Both the position numbers and the translations under genes were made by a program. 64,000 nt of DNA from Acinetobacter sp. BY419 (GTDB taxonomy: Bacteria; Pseudomonadota; Gammaproteobacteria; Pseudomonadales; Moraxellaceae), in the NCBI RefSeq assembly GCF_019038395.1, contig NZ_JAGFXZ010000006.1, forward strand, positions 1-64,000, in the 5' to 3' direction. The notes under the pieces were generated by a model. It had not been told where the DNA came from, did not search any database, and saw only the letters and a list, made by a program, of their open reading frames with translations. This document shows positions 1 through 7,592 of the stretch, in pieces. How positions within the stretch are numbered: the stretch's first letter is position 1; each line of letters begins with the position of its first letter.

Positions 1-347
1 GTTTAATATTGCTTAGTGCCTTAAAGGGCACCAATCTTGGCTCATCAATTTTCTGACAAATATTTCTCAAATAAACTTCGAGTAATTTCTACCATCAATC
101 AATGAAAATAATTTCGATCAATCAACCGGTAAAAATCCACACAAGTTGTTCTTCATAAGCTCTTAATGATCTTCTTGCGGGTTCGTCACCAGCAAGCTAG
201 GTCGGCTATATTACTCTCTATCTCTAGAAAGTCAACCAGTAATGCAGACTATTTTTAAACTTTCCTGCTAAAACCCAATCTCAACACTTCGTGCTAAGTT
301 GCTGTTTTATCAGAAGTTTTAATCTTCATCACCGCCGATGGATGTGC
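1..347 (-). other. rRNA operon leader (16S gene lies off the left edge)
   Basis: The minus strand of bases 1-347 has no plausible coding frame and two tandem promoters. At the window edge it ends in AAGCAATATTAAAC, which resembles the bases directly before the 16S rRNA start in Acinetobacter. The 16S gene itself is not in the window, so this is an inference from leader and promoter architecture. A clear boxA antiterminator could not be picked out. Confidence 0.7.
208..235 (-). promoter_or_regulatory. rRNA operon promoter P2
   Basis: Read on the minus strand, a -35 box TTGACT (230-235) and a -10 box TAATAT (208-213) are separated by 16 bp. It lies about 140 bp downstream of a second promoter (348-375) and points toward the left edge, where the leader ends in a sequence typical of the bases just before a 16S gene. 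I read it as the downstream one of two tandem rrn promoters. Confidence 0.7.
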
Positions 348-375
348 ATTCTACAGCATTTCACACCCCTTGCAA
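348..375 (-). promoter_or_regulatory. rRNA operon promoter P1
   Basis: On the minus strand a -35 box TTGCAA (370-375) and a -10 box TAGAAT (348-353) have a 16-bp spacer. The short GC-containing discriminator after the -10 is usual for stringently controlled stable-RNA promoters. It fires leftward into about 350 bases of leader with no open frame. Confidence 0.7.
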
Positions 376-445
376 CCCCCTTTTTTAAATAATTCGGCAA
401 AAAACCAACGACTGTTTATTTATTCTACAGAAAATACGGTTTTTT

Positions 446-1522
446 CTATTTCTTGAGCATCAATGGTACAGAATTCGATAATTGAGCCAAGGTTTTATCT
501 TTTTTATCTTGCTCTTGAAAGCGTAAAGGTCGGCAATCAATGTATTCACAGTAACCGCCTTCTCCATTTTCGGTATTGTCATTTATTTTCACCTGATAAT
601 TAAAACTTCCAACATAGCCTGCGGCCACACCAAATTTAAAATCCCCACGACTCTGACCTTGCACCCAAATACAAGTGCCATCTGCACCTTCATAACACCA
701 TTCAAATTCACGCGGCAAATACATATTTTGCCCATTGGGGGTCGTAACACGCGGATAGACACGATGAACCTTAAAATAAACGTTGTGATCGAACATGTGG
801 GTCTGCATGCTTTTCAAATCTCGCAGATAGATCCGCGACTGAACAATACTATTGAAACAATCCCGTATTTGCGCCAACAACAGTTGCCGGTTTTCACTGA
901 GATTAATAATCTGATAAGTCAGGAAGGCCAAAGGCAGATAAGGAAAGTTAAAGCTCCGCGCATATTCAAAGCTTCCGAGACTATCTATCGTATATTGCTG
1001 CGCTTTATAGTTCACTGTTCCCTGACAGCGACACAACAAAGACCAGTGATCCGCCAAGGAAAACCGCATTTGGGTAAAGTGAGAGATCAGCTGCGTAGTA
1101 TGAATGTTTAAATCAAAACTGAGTTCAGAGTCACAACGTTGCAAACGAAAGTTTGGAAAACCCCCACTCAATTGCTCACGATCCAAAAACTGAAACAGGC
1201 CAGATTTAAAATGGCAGTCCCTCTTGACCGAATAGTGATGCAACTGTCCCACCATGTGTGGACTCGCGCTGCAAATCACGGTGGCGGTATCTAGAGCGGT
1301 AGTTTCGATGGCACTCGGGTTGGCCAGCATTGGTGCATTGGGCTGCCCGATAACACTCATAAAATTCAAATAATAGAGCGGTGCTGGAAGCCCGGGAATC
1401 ATCAAGCCCTGATGAATAATCTTATATTTTGAGTTGGGGCCATGATAGGCAGGATAATGCGAAACAGTCGGAGTCTGATTCAGCTGTTTCGAACGATCTA
1501 AAAAATCTTGAAGAAACCGCAT
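446..1522 (-). CDS. conserved hypothetical protein, DUF6670-like
   Basis: A 358-residue protein with no signal peptide, transmembrane segment or catalytic motif that I recognise. The sequence resembles the DUF6670 family found in Acinetobacter, but that assignment is from memory. It is rich in aromatic residues and has a glycine-rich C-terminal part (around residues 290-330), suggesting a beta-rich fold. The ATG is well supported by AAGGAG six bases upstream. The gene follows pssA with an 18-base gap and is probably co-transcribed with it, which hints at, but does not prove, an envelope or lipid role. It converges on nothing: downstream lies the divergently placed rRNA promoter region. Confidence 0.6.
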   Translation of the reverse strand: MRFLQDFLDRSKQLNQTPTVSHYPAYHGPNSKYKIIHQGLMIPGLPAPLYYLNFMSVIGQPNAPMLANPSAIETTALDTATVICSASPHMVGQLHHYSVKRDCHFKSGLFQFLDREQLSGGFPNFRLQRCDSELSFDLNIHTTQLISHFTQMRFSLADHWSLLCRCQGTVNYKAQQYTIDSLGSFEYARSFNFPYLPLAFLTYQIINLSENRQLLLAQIRDCFNSIVQSRIYLRDLKSMQTHMFDHNVYFKVHRVYPRVTTPNGQNMYLPREFEWCYEGADGTCIWVQGQSRGDFKFGVAAGYVGSFNYQVKINDNTENGEGGYCEYIDCRPLRFQEQDKKDKTLAQLSNSVPLMLKK

Positions 1523-1540
1523 CTCAGACTCCTTATATTT

Positions 1541-2362
1541 TTATAATGTACTCGATCTTTTGGCCATAAACGTGGTCACAAAACCAGATAAGGCATAAAG
1601 AATAGAAATCACCAGAATGCCAACAGGGATATTATAAGTCATCGCTGCAAAGACGAATACGGCAATTGGTAGGACAAAAAACGGAACTCGTTTACGCTCT
1701 ACGGTTTTAAAGGAGTAATATTTGATATTGGAAATCATCAACAAGCCTACGGCAATGATGACCACTGCATTAATGATCTGAAGAGAAGGTTCACGGATAT
1801 CAAAGATGTCCGGAAAATCCAGACCGACCCAGACCAATGACACAATCATGATGGCAGCCAGAGGACTGGCCACACCAATAAAATAACGTTTGTCGACTAC
1901 GCCAATCTGTACATTGAAACGCGCCAGACGGAAAGCCGCACAGGCAGTATAGACAAAACAGGCCGCCAGACCGATTCGCCCCAAATCGCTCACTCCCCAG
2001 CTATACATTAAAATAGCGGGAGCCACACCAAAAGCCAGCATGTCAGAAAGCGAATCAAACTGCTCACCGAATGGACTTTGTGCACCAATGGCACGTGCCA
2101 CTCGTCCATCCAGACCATCTAATAATGCTGCAATAAAGATCGCATAAATGGCTTGCTGAAAATTTCCATTCATACTGGCAATAATCGAATAGAAACCTGA
2201 CAGCAACGCTGCCGTTGTAATCAGGTTCGGCCATAGATAGATGCCTCGACGCTTAACTTTTTGCCCTTCCTGGGTATGCTCCTCTTCTTCCACCTCAAAG
2301 GTAATACCATCAAAAGGTACTTCGGTTGAAGAGTCACGTTCCGGTTTGCTTATATTTGTCAT
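1541..2362 (-). CDS. pssA: CDP-diacylglycerol--serine O-phosphatidyltransferase
   Basis: PssA makes phosphatidylserine from CDP-diacylglycerol and serine in the inner membrane, the first step toward phosphatidylethanolamine. The 273-residue protein has several hydrophobic segments. It carries the CDP-alcohol phosphotransferase signature, seen as DGLDGRVAR followed by GEQFDSLSD (the D-G-A-R-G-D-D pattern) around residues 82-107. The first ~40 residues are charged and cytoplasmic. The start ATG has AGGA nine bases upstream. It sits 38 bases after rlmJ and 18 before the DUF6670-like gene, all on the minus strand, so a three-gene unit is likely. Confidence 0.93.
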   Translation of the reverse strand: MTNISKPERDSSTEVPFDGITFEVEEEEHTQEGQKVKRRGIYLWPNLITTAALLSGFYSIIASMNGNFQQAIYAIFIAALLDGLDGRVARAIGAQSPFGEQFDSLSDMLAFGVAPAILMYSWGVSDLGRIGLAACFVYTACAAFRLARFNVQIGVVDKRYFIGVASPLAAIMIVSLVWVGLDFPDIFDIREPSLQIINAVVIIAVGLLMISNIKYYSFKTVERKRVPFFVLPIAVFVFAAMTYNIPVGILVISILYALSGFVTTFMAKRSSTL

Positions 2363-2400
2363 TCTTGTCGATCCTAGCTATGACCTGATCTTTAAAAAAA

Positions 2401-3258
2401 TTATTCGCCCACTAACCAGCGAACTGCAGCATGACCACCATTTTCACTCATACGAAGATGAGGGAATAGCCACTGCAGTGCTTCATCTGCATCTTCAGAG
2501 AATTTCCAAGGCGGGTTAATCACCAGTAAACCACAACCATTCAAGCCTACTGGCGTGTCATCCGGCCATACACAGACTTCACACACCAGCTGACGACGGA
2601 TACCGGTCTTGAACATTTTCTTCTCGAAGCGTTCAATCATGGCCCGGTCTTTAATTGGATACCAAACGGCGAATACACCTGTTGGCCATTTCTTATAAGC
2701 AGCAACCAGCAGTTCTACCAATTGTGGAAAATCTTTACGTTCCAGCTCATATGGCGGATCGATCATCACCAGACCACGTTTCTCTTTCGGTGGAATAACC
2801 GCTAGAAGACCTTCGTATGCGTCACGCTCATGCAAGCCTGCACGCTTGTCAAAAATATTATGGTGAAGCTGCTGAAAGACATCACGCTGCATTTCAAAAA
2901 TGGTCGCTTTATCAATCTCACGCATGCCTTCCAGTGCAAACCACGGTGAACCCGGATAAGCACCCTTACCAAAGTTTTCACGCATGTTTTCAACAATTTT
3001 CAAATATTGCTGTACACCTTCAGGTGCATTACGCTTGATCGAATCATCCAGTTTAATAAGACGATGAATACCGTTTAAGAACTCACCTGATTTTTGCGCT
3101 TCAGCAGTCGATAAATCATATTTACCCGCACCACCATGTGTATCTACATAGCGATATGGTTTGTCTTTTGCATTCAGTCGAGTCAACAACTGAAGCAATA
3201 AAACGTGCTTCATGACATCGGCAAAGTTGCCTGCGTGGTAAGAGTGACGGTAATTCAT
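2401..3258 (-). CDS. rlmJ: 23S rRNA (adenine(2030)-N6)-methyltransferase
   Basis: RlmJ is an S-adenosylmethionine-dependent enzyme that methylates A2030 of 23S rRNA. The 285-residue protein begins with the family hallmark MNYRHSYHAGNFADVMKH. The catalytic motif appears as MIDPPYE (around residue 166), the DPPY-type signature of N6-adenine methyltransferases. Length fits the family (about 280). It is the first gene of a probable minus-strand group with pssA. The gene on the other side (2OG oxygenase) is divergent, so the promoter must lie in 3259-3375. Confidence 0.93.
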   Translation of the reverse strand: MNYRHSYHAGNFADVMKHVLLLQLLTRLNAKDKPYRYVDTHGGAGKYDLSTAEAQKSGEFLNGIHRLIKLDDSIKRNAPEGVQQYLKIVENMRENFGKGAYPGSPWFALEGMREIDKATIFEMQRDVFQQLHHNIFDKRAGLHERDAYEGLLAVIPPKEKRGLVMIDPPYELERKDFPQLVELLVAAYKKWPTGVFAVWYPIKDRAMIERFEKKMFKTGIRRQLVCEVCVWPDDTPVGLNGCGLLVINPPWKFSEDADEALQWLFPHLRMSENGGHAAVRWLVGE

Positions 3259-3375
3259 GTTTCATTAATTCCTAATATCAACAGCTATTTTAACATGAAA
3301 AATAGTTTCGTTCAGGCACGATTCTTACACTAAAATAGTGGACCTCTTTTGCCACACTATCGAGAATTAAAAAAA

Positions 3376-3978
3376 ATGGAAGCTGTTATCATCCCAGGGG
3401 ACTGGAATGTTGATCAAATCTTAGATGATTTAGATCAACATGGCTTTAGTATTGTTGACGATGCTTACTCTAGCGAATATCAACATGCGGTGAGTCAGGA
3501 ATGCTTAAGCCACTTAAACGAATTTCGTAACGCAGCCATTCAAAAGGGCGTCGTCAGCAACATCCGTAGTGATCATATTCTTTGGTTACGACCTGAATTT
3601 CAAATTTCCCACCTACATACCCAAACCCTTCAACAGTTTTCTCAAGTTTTAAACCGCGCGTTTTATTTAGGCATCAAAGATGTCGAAGCACATTTTGCCT
3701 GCTATCACGCTGGCGAGTTTTATGCGCTGCATCGCGACAATCCTCAAGGTAAAAATGGCCGGATGATTTCCAGTGTGTATTATCTGCATGAACAATGGCA
3801 GGCGGACTGGGGGGGTGAACTGCGCCTGCAGGATAAACATGACCAGTGGCATATTATCCAGCCCCAACCGAACCGGATTGCGCTGTTCCAAAGCGACTTA
3901 TTACATGAAGTCCTGATCTCTAAACAGCAACGTCTGTCAATTACAGCCTGGCTAAGAAGTGATACGTCATTGCTCTAA
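3376..3978 (+). CDS. 2-oxoglutarate/Fe(II)-dependent oxygenase (prolyl-hydroxylase-like)
   Basis: About 200 residues with the double-stranded beta-helix motifs of 2OG-Fe(II) oxygenases. HRD (the HxD iron ligands) lies around residue 118, a distal His is in LLHEV around residue 179, and a 2-oxoglutarate-binding Arg follows in RLSITAWLR. Substrate is unknown; small relatives hydroxylate protein or small-molecule targets. The open frame extends upstream to a TTG at 3349. I prefer the ATG at 3376, which follows a purine-rich stretch, over a TTG with no ribosome binding site. It is divergent from rlmJ and followed by an unrelated small gene in the same direction. Confidence 0.8.
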   Translation: MEAVIIPGDWNVDQILDDLDQHGFSIVDDAYSSEYQHAVSQECLSHLNEFRNAAIQKGVVSNIRSDHILWLRPEFQISHLHTQTLQQFSQVLNRAFYLGIKDVEAHFACYHAGEFYALHRDNPQGKNGRMISSVYYLHEQWQADWGGELRLQDKHDQWHIIQPQPNRIALFQSDLLHEVLISKQQRLSITAWLRSDTSLL

Positions 3979-4048
3979 GACGGTGTGTCGCTTTAAATTT
4001 TAATTTTTAACCTCATATAGCCATTATTGAGAAATGAGGATTGCGTTG

Positions 4049-4576
4049 ATGGGATTAACGACCAAACAGATTATTCAACGTCTGGGTGAAACTGACCAAT
4101 TGTATTTAAAAGGCAATACGCCGGAATTAACGCTTGAACGTGCTGATCTTCGTTTACAGCTGGTGACTTTAAGTGAACTGCGTCAGGAACAGCGACATTT
4201 CCTGCAAGAAGCCGTGGTGTTACTGGAACAAGGCCGGGTAGAATTTGAAGAAATGCCGCTGCGCATGTATATCAATTTATCTTTACATCTGGCCAAGGCC
4301 TATATGATGTTCTTTGAGTTGACCAAAGAGCCGCATTTTGCCCTGATTACCCAGCAAATTTTAAAACCGATGGCAAGTTATGAACATGGGGATATTTATT
4401 TCTTCCTGGCCTATGCCAGCGCCAGTAAAAATGAGCCGGCCCTCACCCGCCACTGGTTAGGTAAGTACACCACTACTGCCGAGTTTGAACTGGAATTATT
4501 ACAGCAGCATCATGCTTTTAGTGATTATCGTCAGCATGAATGGTTTAGCAAAATATTAAAAAGCAAAATGCACTAA
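4049..4576 (+). CDS. hypothetical protein
   Basis: A 175-residue, mostly helical, soluble-looking protein that I do not recognise. There is no signal peptide or membrane segment. The pattern of amphipathic helices with conserved-looking Tyr/Phe positions (residues 70-165) recalls helical-repeat proteins, but no family can be named. Two ATGs are possible. The one at 4049 is chosen because GAGGA (4036-4040) lies eight bases before it, whereas the ATG at 4034 overlaps that ribosome binding site. A strong hairpin terminator follows directly. Confidence 0.7.
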   Translation: MGLTTKQIIQRLGETDQLYLKGNTPELTLERADLRLQLVTLSELRQEQRHFLQEAVVLLEQGRVEFEEMPLRMYINLSLHLAKAYMMFFELTKEPHFALITQQILKPMASYEHGDIYFFLAYASASKNEPALTRHWLGKYTTTAEFELELLQQHHAFSDYRQHEWFSKILKSKMH

Positions 4577-4586
4577 GCCGGATTGC

Positions 4587-4613
4587 AAAACGCCTCAAAT
4601 GAGGCGTTTTTTA
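4587..4613 (+). terminator. rho-independent terminator
   Basis: A ten-base perfect stem (AAAACGCCTC / GAGGCGTTTT) with an AAAT loop, followed by T residues. It ends the plus-strand hypothetical gene and could also work on the minus strand for the DUF2789 gene that converges from the right. Confidence 0.85.
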
Positions 4614-4625
4614 ATGGAGAAATCA

Positions 4626-4889
4626 TCAAGCAGACTGGCGTTGACGTCTATAGGCATCCATATGCAACTGCTGATTCAGTTCATCGACCCAAATTGCCCA
4701 ATCATCATCCTGTACCAAATGACTGATCAATAATGAACGCTGGGATTTATTCCAGAATGGTGCCTCATGCAAGGACAAGCCTGCTGGAAGCTGATGGGTA
4801 CGGATATACAACTCAATGGCAGCAGCACTATTGGCCAGACCGAGTTGAGAAAATAACAGTTCTAAGGATGGTTGGTTCTTCATGAGCAT
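4626..4889 (-). CDS. DUF2789 family protein, copy 1
   Basis: An 87-residue acidic protein of the DUF2789 family, whose function is not known. The family pattern is clear: LELLFSQLGL near the N-terminus, a THQLP turn, an APFW element, and DDDWAIWVDELNQQLH near the C-terminus. AGGAGG lies five bases before the ATG at 4889, so that start is preferred over the overlapping GTG. It is one of three adjacent paralogues (next at 5006 and 5312) and is the most diverged in its extreme C-terminus, which ends in a basic RRQRQ stretch. Confidence 0.8.
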   Translation of the reverse strand: MLMKNQPSLELLFSQLGLANSAAAIELYIRTHQLPAGLSLHEAPFWNKSQRSLLISHLVQDDDWAIWVDELNQQLHMDAYRRQRQSA

Positions 4890-4956
4890 CACGCCCTCCT
4901 TATATCAGATTAATTGTAATTAGTTATAGATCAAACTTATAAGATAAGACAAAAAA

Positions 4957-4978
4957 AACCTAGTCATTTGACCAGGTT
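4957..4978 (-). terminator. rho-independent terminator after DUF2789 copy 2
   Basis: On the minus strand a ten-base stem (AACCTGGTCA / TGACTAGGTT, one G-T wobble) is followed by an eight-base T run (plus-strand A run at 4951-4958). It separates copy 2 from copy 1, so the paralogues are probably not one simple operon. Confidence 0.8.
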
Positions 4979-5005
4979 TGTTGTTTCTTTTTTGTATGAA
5001 AGTAT

Positions 5006-5260
5006 TTAAGTGCTCTGTTTATCGCTTTCTACATGTAAGAGCTGATTCAGCTTGTCAATAATCACAATCCACTCATCATCCTGGTGCCAATGCTCACGCA
5101 AAAAGGCACTTTGCCCTTCACTCCAGAATTCGGCATCCGGTAAGATAACTTCAGATGGCAACTGATGGGTATGGGTAAATTGATTAATTGAAGCTTCATC
5201 CGAAGGCAGACCCAGTTGTTCAAATAGTAGTTCTAAAGTTAACTGTTGTTCCATAAGCAT
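5006..5260 (-). CDS. DUF2789 family protein, copy 2
   Basis: An 84-residue acidic protein with the same layout as its two neighbours: LELLFEQLGL, THQLP, DAEFW, then HWHQDDEWIVIIDKLNQLLH. The start ATG has GGAG eight bases upstream. Function is not established for the family. A terminator lies directly downstream and a 51-base gap upstream separates it from copy 3, so copies 3 and 2 may share a transcript while copy 1 probably does not. Confidence 0.8.
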   Translation of the reverse strand: MLMEQQLTLELLFEQLGLPSDEASINQFTHTHQLPSEVILPDAEFWSEGQSAFLREHWHQDDEWIVIIDKLNQLLHVESDKQST

Positions 5261-5311
5261 AAGTAGACTCCGCTGTAGCGTTAAATTATGAGTGTGTTGG
5301 GATCAAAATTT

Positions 5312-5590
5312 TTAAGTTGATTTATAACCAGGCATGTCGCAAGAACCTGAGCCCTCTGCTTCAATGTGCAATTGTTCATTTAGCACATCGACAAAAATGG
5401 CCCAGTCATCATCTTTCTTCCAGTGTCCGATCAGAAAGTCATGCTGTGATGCGCTCCAGAATGGTGCTTTATGTAGGGGCACATCCATACCGATTTGATG
5501 GGTGCGAATAAACTCATCAATGGCTTCGGGGCTGGAATCCAGACCCAATTGTTCAAAGAAAAGTTCGAAAGTGGGGCGTTGCTCTAACAT
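5312..5590 (-). CDS. DUF2789 family protein, copy 3
   Basis: A 92-residue acidic protein: FELFFEQLGL, THQIG, KAPFW, then HWKKDDDWAIFVDVLNEQLH and a C-terminal extension containing a Cys (GSGSCDMPG) that the other two copies lack. The frame has an ATG at 5605, but GGAGG immediately after that ATG lies eight bases before the ATG at 5590, which is therefore the likelier start. It is the most upstream of the three paralogues on this strand. The 165-base region upstream holds its promoter and the mdh terminator. Confidence 0.8.
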   Translation of the reverse strand: MLEQRPTFELFFEQLGLDSSPEAIDEFIRTHQIGMDVPLHKAPFWSASQHDFLIGHWKKDDDWAIFVDVLNEQLHIEAEGSGSCDMPGYKST

Positions 5591-5718
5591 CGGACTGACC
5601 TCCATCTTTTTATCTATAATTTAATCTTGTTTCTACCTTAGATTGCTCATCATCAAAACTCAGTTGTCTCTCCTTCACAGCTTGTTATTTTTTGTTCAAT
5701 TAAAGTGACAGGTATAAA

Positions 5719-5744
5719 AAAAGCACCCCAAATGGAGTGCTTTT
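5719..5744 (-). terminator. rho-independent terminator after mdh
   Basis: Hairpin AAAAGCACTCC-ATTT-GGGGTGCTTTT on the minus strand, followed by T residues. It lies 24 bases past the mdh stop codon. Confidence 0.85.
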
Positions 5745-5767
5745 CAACTTAATCTTTTCAGATCAAA

Positions 5768-6754
5768 TTATTTAAGCATGTCAGCAATCGCTGCACGCTC
5801 TTCTTCAAGTTCGTTCAATGTAACGTTGATACGCTCACGGCTGAACTCGTCGATTTCTAGACCTTGAACGATTTTGTATTCACCGTTCTCAGTAGTTACA
5901 GGGAAACCGAACATTACACCTTCAGGAATACCATAAGAACCATCAGAAGGAATACCCATCGTTACCCATTCGCCATTTGTGCCAAGAGCCCAATCGCGCA
6001 TATGGTCGATTGCAGCGTTAGCAGCAGAAGCAGCAGAAGACAAACCACGAGCTTCAATGATTGCAGCGCCACGCTTACCAACTGTAGGAAGGAATGTGTT
6101 TGCATTCCAATCTTGGTCGTTAATCATGTCTTTAACGCTTTCGCCATTGATTGTAGCGAAACGGTAGTCAGCATACATTGTTGGAGAGTGGTTACCCCAA
6201 ACTGTAAGATTTTTGATGTCTTTAACCGCTTTACCAGTTTTAGCAGCAATTTGAGATGCAGCACGGTTGTGGTCAAGACGTAACATTGCAGTGAAGTTTT
6301 TCGCTGGAAGATCTGGAGCAGATTTCATTGCGATGTAAGCATTCGTGTTTGCAGGGTTACCAACAACTAAAACTTTAACGTCGCGGCTCGCAACTTCGTT
6401 CAATGCTTGACCTTGACCGATGAAGATTTCACCGTTCACTTTAAGAAGGTCAGCACGTTCCATACCTGGACCACGTGGACGTGAACCAACTAATAATGCG
6501 TAGTCAGCATCTTTGAATGCAACTTTAGGATCATCAGTACCGATCATGTCTTCCAGTAGAGGGAATGCACAATCTTGAAGCTCCATCATTACGCCTTTAA
6601 GCGCTTGCTGAGCTTTCTCAAAAGGAACTTCGAGCAATTGCAAAATCACTGGCTGATCTTTACCTAACATTTCGCCGCTAGCGATACGGAATAATAGGCT
6701 GTAACCAATTTGACCTGCAGCGCCAGTAACGGCAACACGAACTGCTTGCTTCAT
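5768..6754 (-). CDS. mdh: malate dehydrogenase (NAD-dependent)
   Basis: Cytoplasmic TCA-cycle enzyme that interconverts malate and oxaloacetate with NAD. The 328-residue protein belongs to the long, cytosolic-like MDH branch. It has the dinucleotide-binding [10 protein letters not shown] motif (residues 11-20), the substrate-binding and catalytic stretch LRLDHNRA (around 158), and the active-site histidine in [11 protein letters not shown] (around 188). Full length. The start is followed closely by a standard frame, and GGAG lies upstream of the ATG. It stands alone between two terminated units, with its promoter in 6755-6860. Confidence 0.96.
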   Translation of the reverse strand: MKQAVRVAVTGAAGQIGYSLLFRIASGEMLGKDQPVILQLLEVPFEKAQQALKGVMMELQDCAFPLLEDMIGTDDPKVAFKDADYALLVGSRPRGPGMERADLLKVNGEIFIGQGQALNEVASRDVKVLVVGNPANTNAYIAMKSAPDLPAKNFTAMLRLDHNRAASQIAAKTGKAVKDIKNLTVWGNHSPTMYADYRFATINGESVKDMINDQDWNANTFLPTVGKRGAAIIEARGLSSAASAANAAIDHMRDWALGTNGEWVTMGIPSDGSYGIPEGVMFGFPVTTENGEYKIVQGLEIDEFSRERINVTLNELEEERAAIADMLK

Positions 6755-6921
6755 CTAATTATCTCCAATTGAGGATATTCAATGCGATTAAATAGTTAGT
6801 ATTTAATCTAATAATCGTAAACGCGAAAGATTGTACTCCAATCCTTTGCCAGATGCATATAAAAGAGGACGGATTTCATCTAAAGTCTGATAGGAAATAT
6901 AAATTAAATCGGCAAAAAAGC

Positions 6922-7560
6922 TCAGTATGTTCCTTTTATTGTGACAGTTTTTGGGCATGTATTAATAATGTTGGCAGGACAGGATTTGTAGTTGCCATTG
7001 GAGCGATAACAGACTTTGATCGAAATAAGTATACTGGCGGACGGTGTCTGCAGGCAGTTAAACCTCAAGGCATCACCCGGTAACTGCGGGTTGATTTTCA
7101 GAAATTTGGCCCGCAGCGTATCCACAGAAATCGTAATATTTTCCTGTTCAGTCAGCTCTGAAGGCACTTTCAGACGATCCGCATAATTGATAATTGTCCG
7201 GAAATACTGGCTGGCATTCATCGGCACACAGCCGCCGACATTGCGCCATAAAATTGTACGGGCATTGTCATCCGGCATGATCCTGGCCACTACTTTGGAT
7301 TGAAGTGGCGAAAGTTTCGCGGAGCTATTGGTCGTGCAATTTTGTGACGTGGTTTGAGGATATAAACCGGAGATATTCAGCGAATAGCCTTCCAGACATT
7401 TTCGTTTCTTGGCATATTCCGGGTACAGGCTGCATAAAGCCGGAACCATTTGTACATCCATGACATAGTCTGCTGGCGCAGCAAACGCTGCCGGACTGCT
7501 GGCCAAAACCACAAGCGCAACCGATCCAGCCCAGACCCGACGATCCTTCATTATTTTCAT
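6922..7560 (-). CDS. ribonuclease T2-like secreted protein lacking catalytic histidines
   Basis: A 212-residue protein with a signal peptide (hydrophobic core residues 11-27, ending AFA). The fold pattern matches the RNase T2/ribonuclease I family. CAS I is recognisable but reads SGLYP at residues 64-68 where active enzymes have HGLWP. The CAS II region reads LWRNVGGC (104-111) where active enzymes have LWEHEWxKHGxC, followed by the usual SQYF and a cysteine-rich C-terminus. Both catalytic histidines are therefore absent, and nuclease activity is unlikely. The preferred start is the ATG at 7560; an earlier in-frame TTG at 7581 is less likely. It lies 32 bases after the lytic transglycosylase gene on the same strand, so co-transcription is likely and a periplasmic or envelope role is inferred. 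Confidence 0.7.
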   Translation of the reverse strand: MKIMKDRRVWAGSVALVVLASSPAAFAAPADYVMDVQMVPALCSLYPEYAKKRKCLEGYSLNISGLYPQTTSQNCTTNSSAKLSPLQSKVVARIMPDDNARTILWRNVGGCVPMNASQYFRTIINYADRLKVPSELTEQENITISVDTLRAKFLKINPQLPGDALRFNCLQTPSASILISIKVCYRSNGNYKSCPANIINTCPKTVTIKGTY

Positions 7561-7592
7561 GAATAAATCACCATCCCCCAATAATTTGAATT

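Noticed and set aside
659..1111. 150-codon plus-strand frame opposite the DUF6670-like gene
   Set aside because: Antisense shadow with no ribosome binding site; the minus-strand frame is longer and has a good start.
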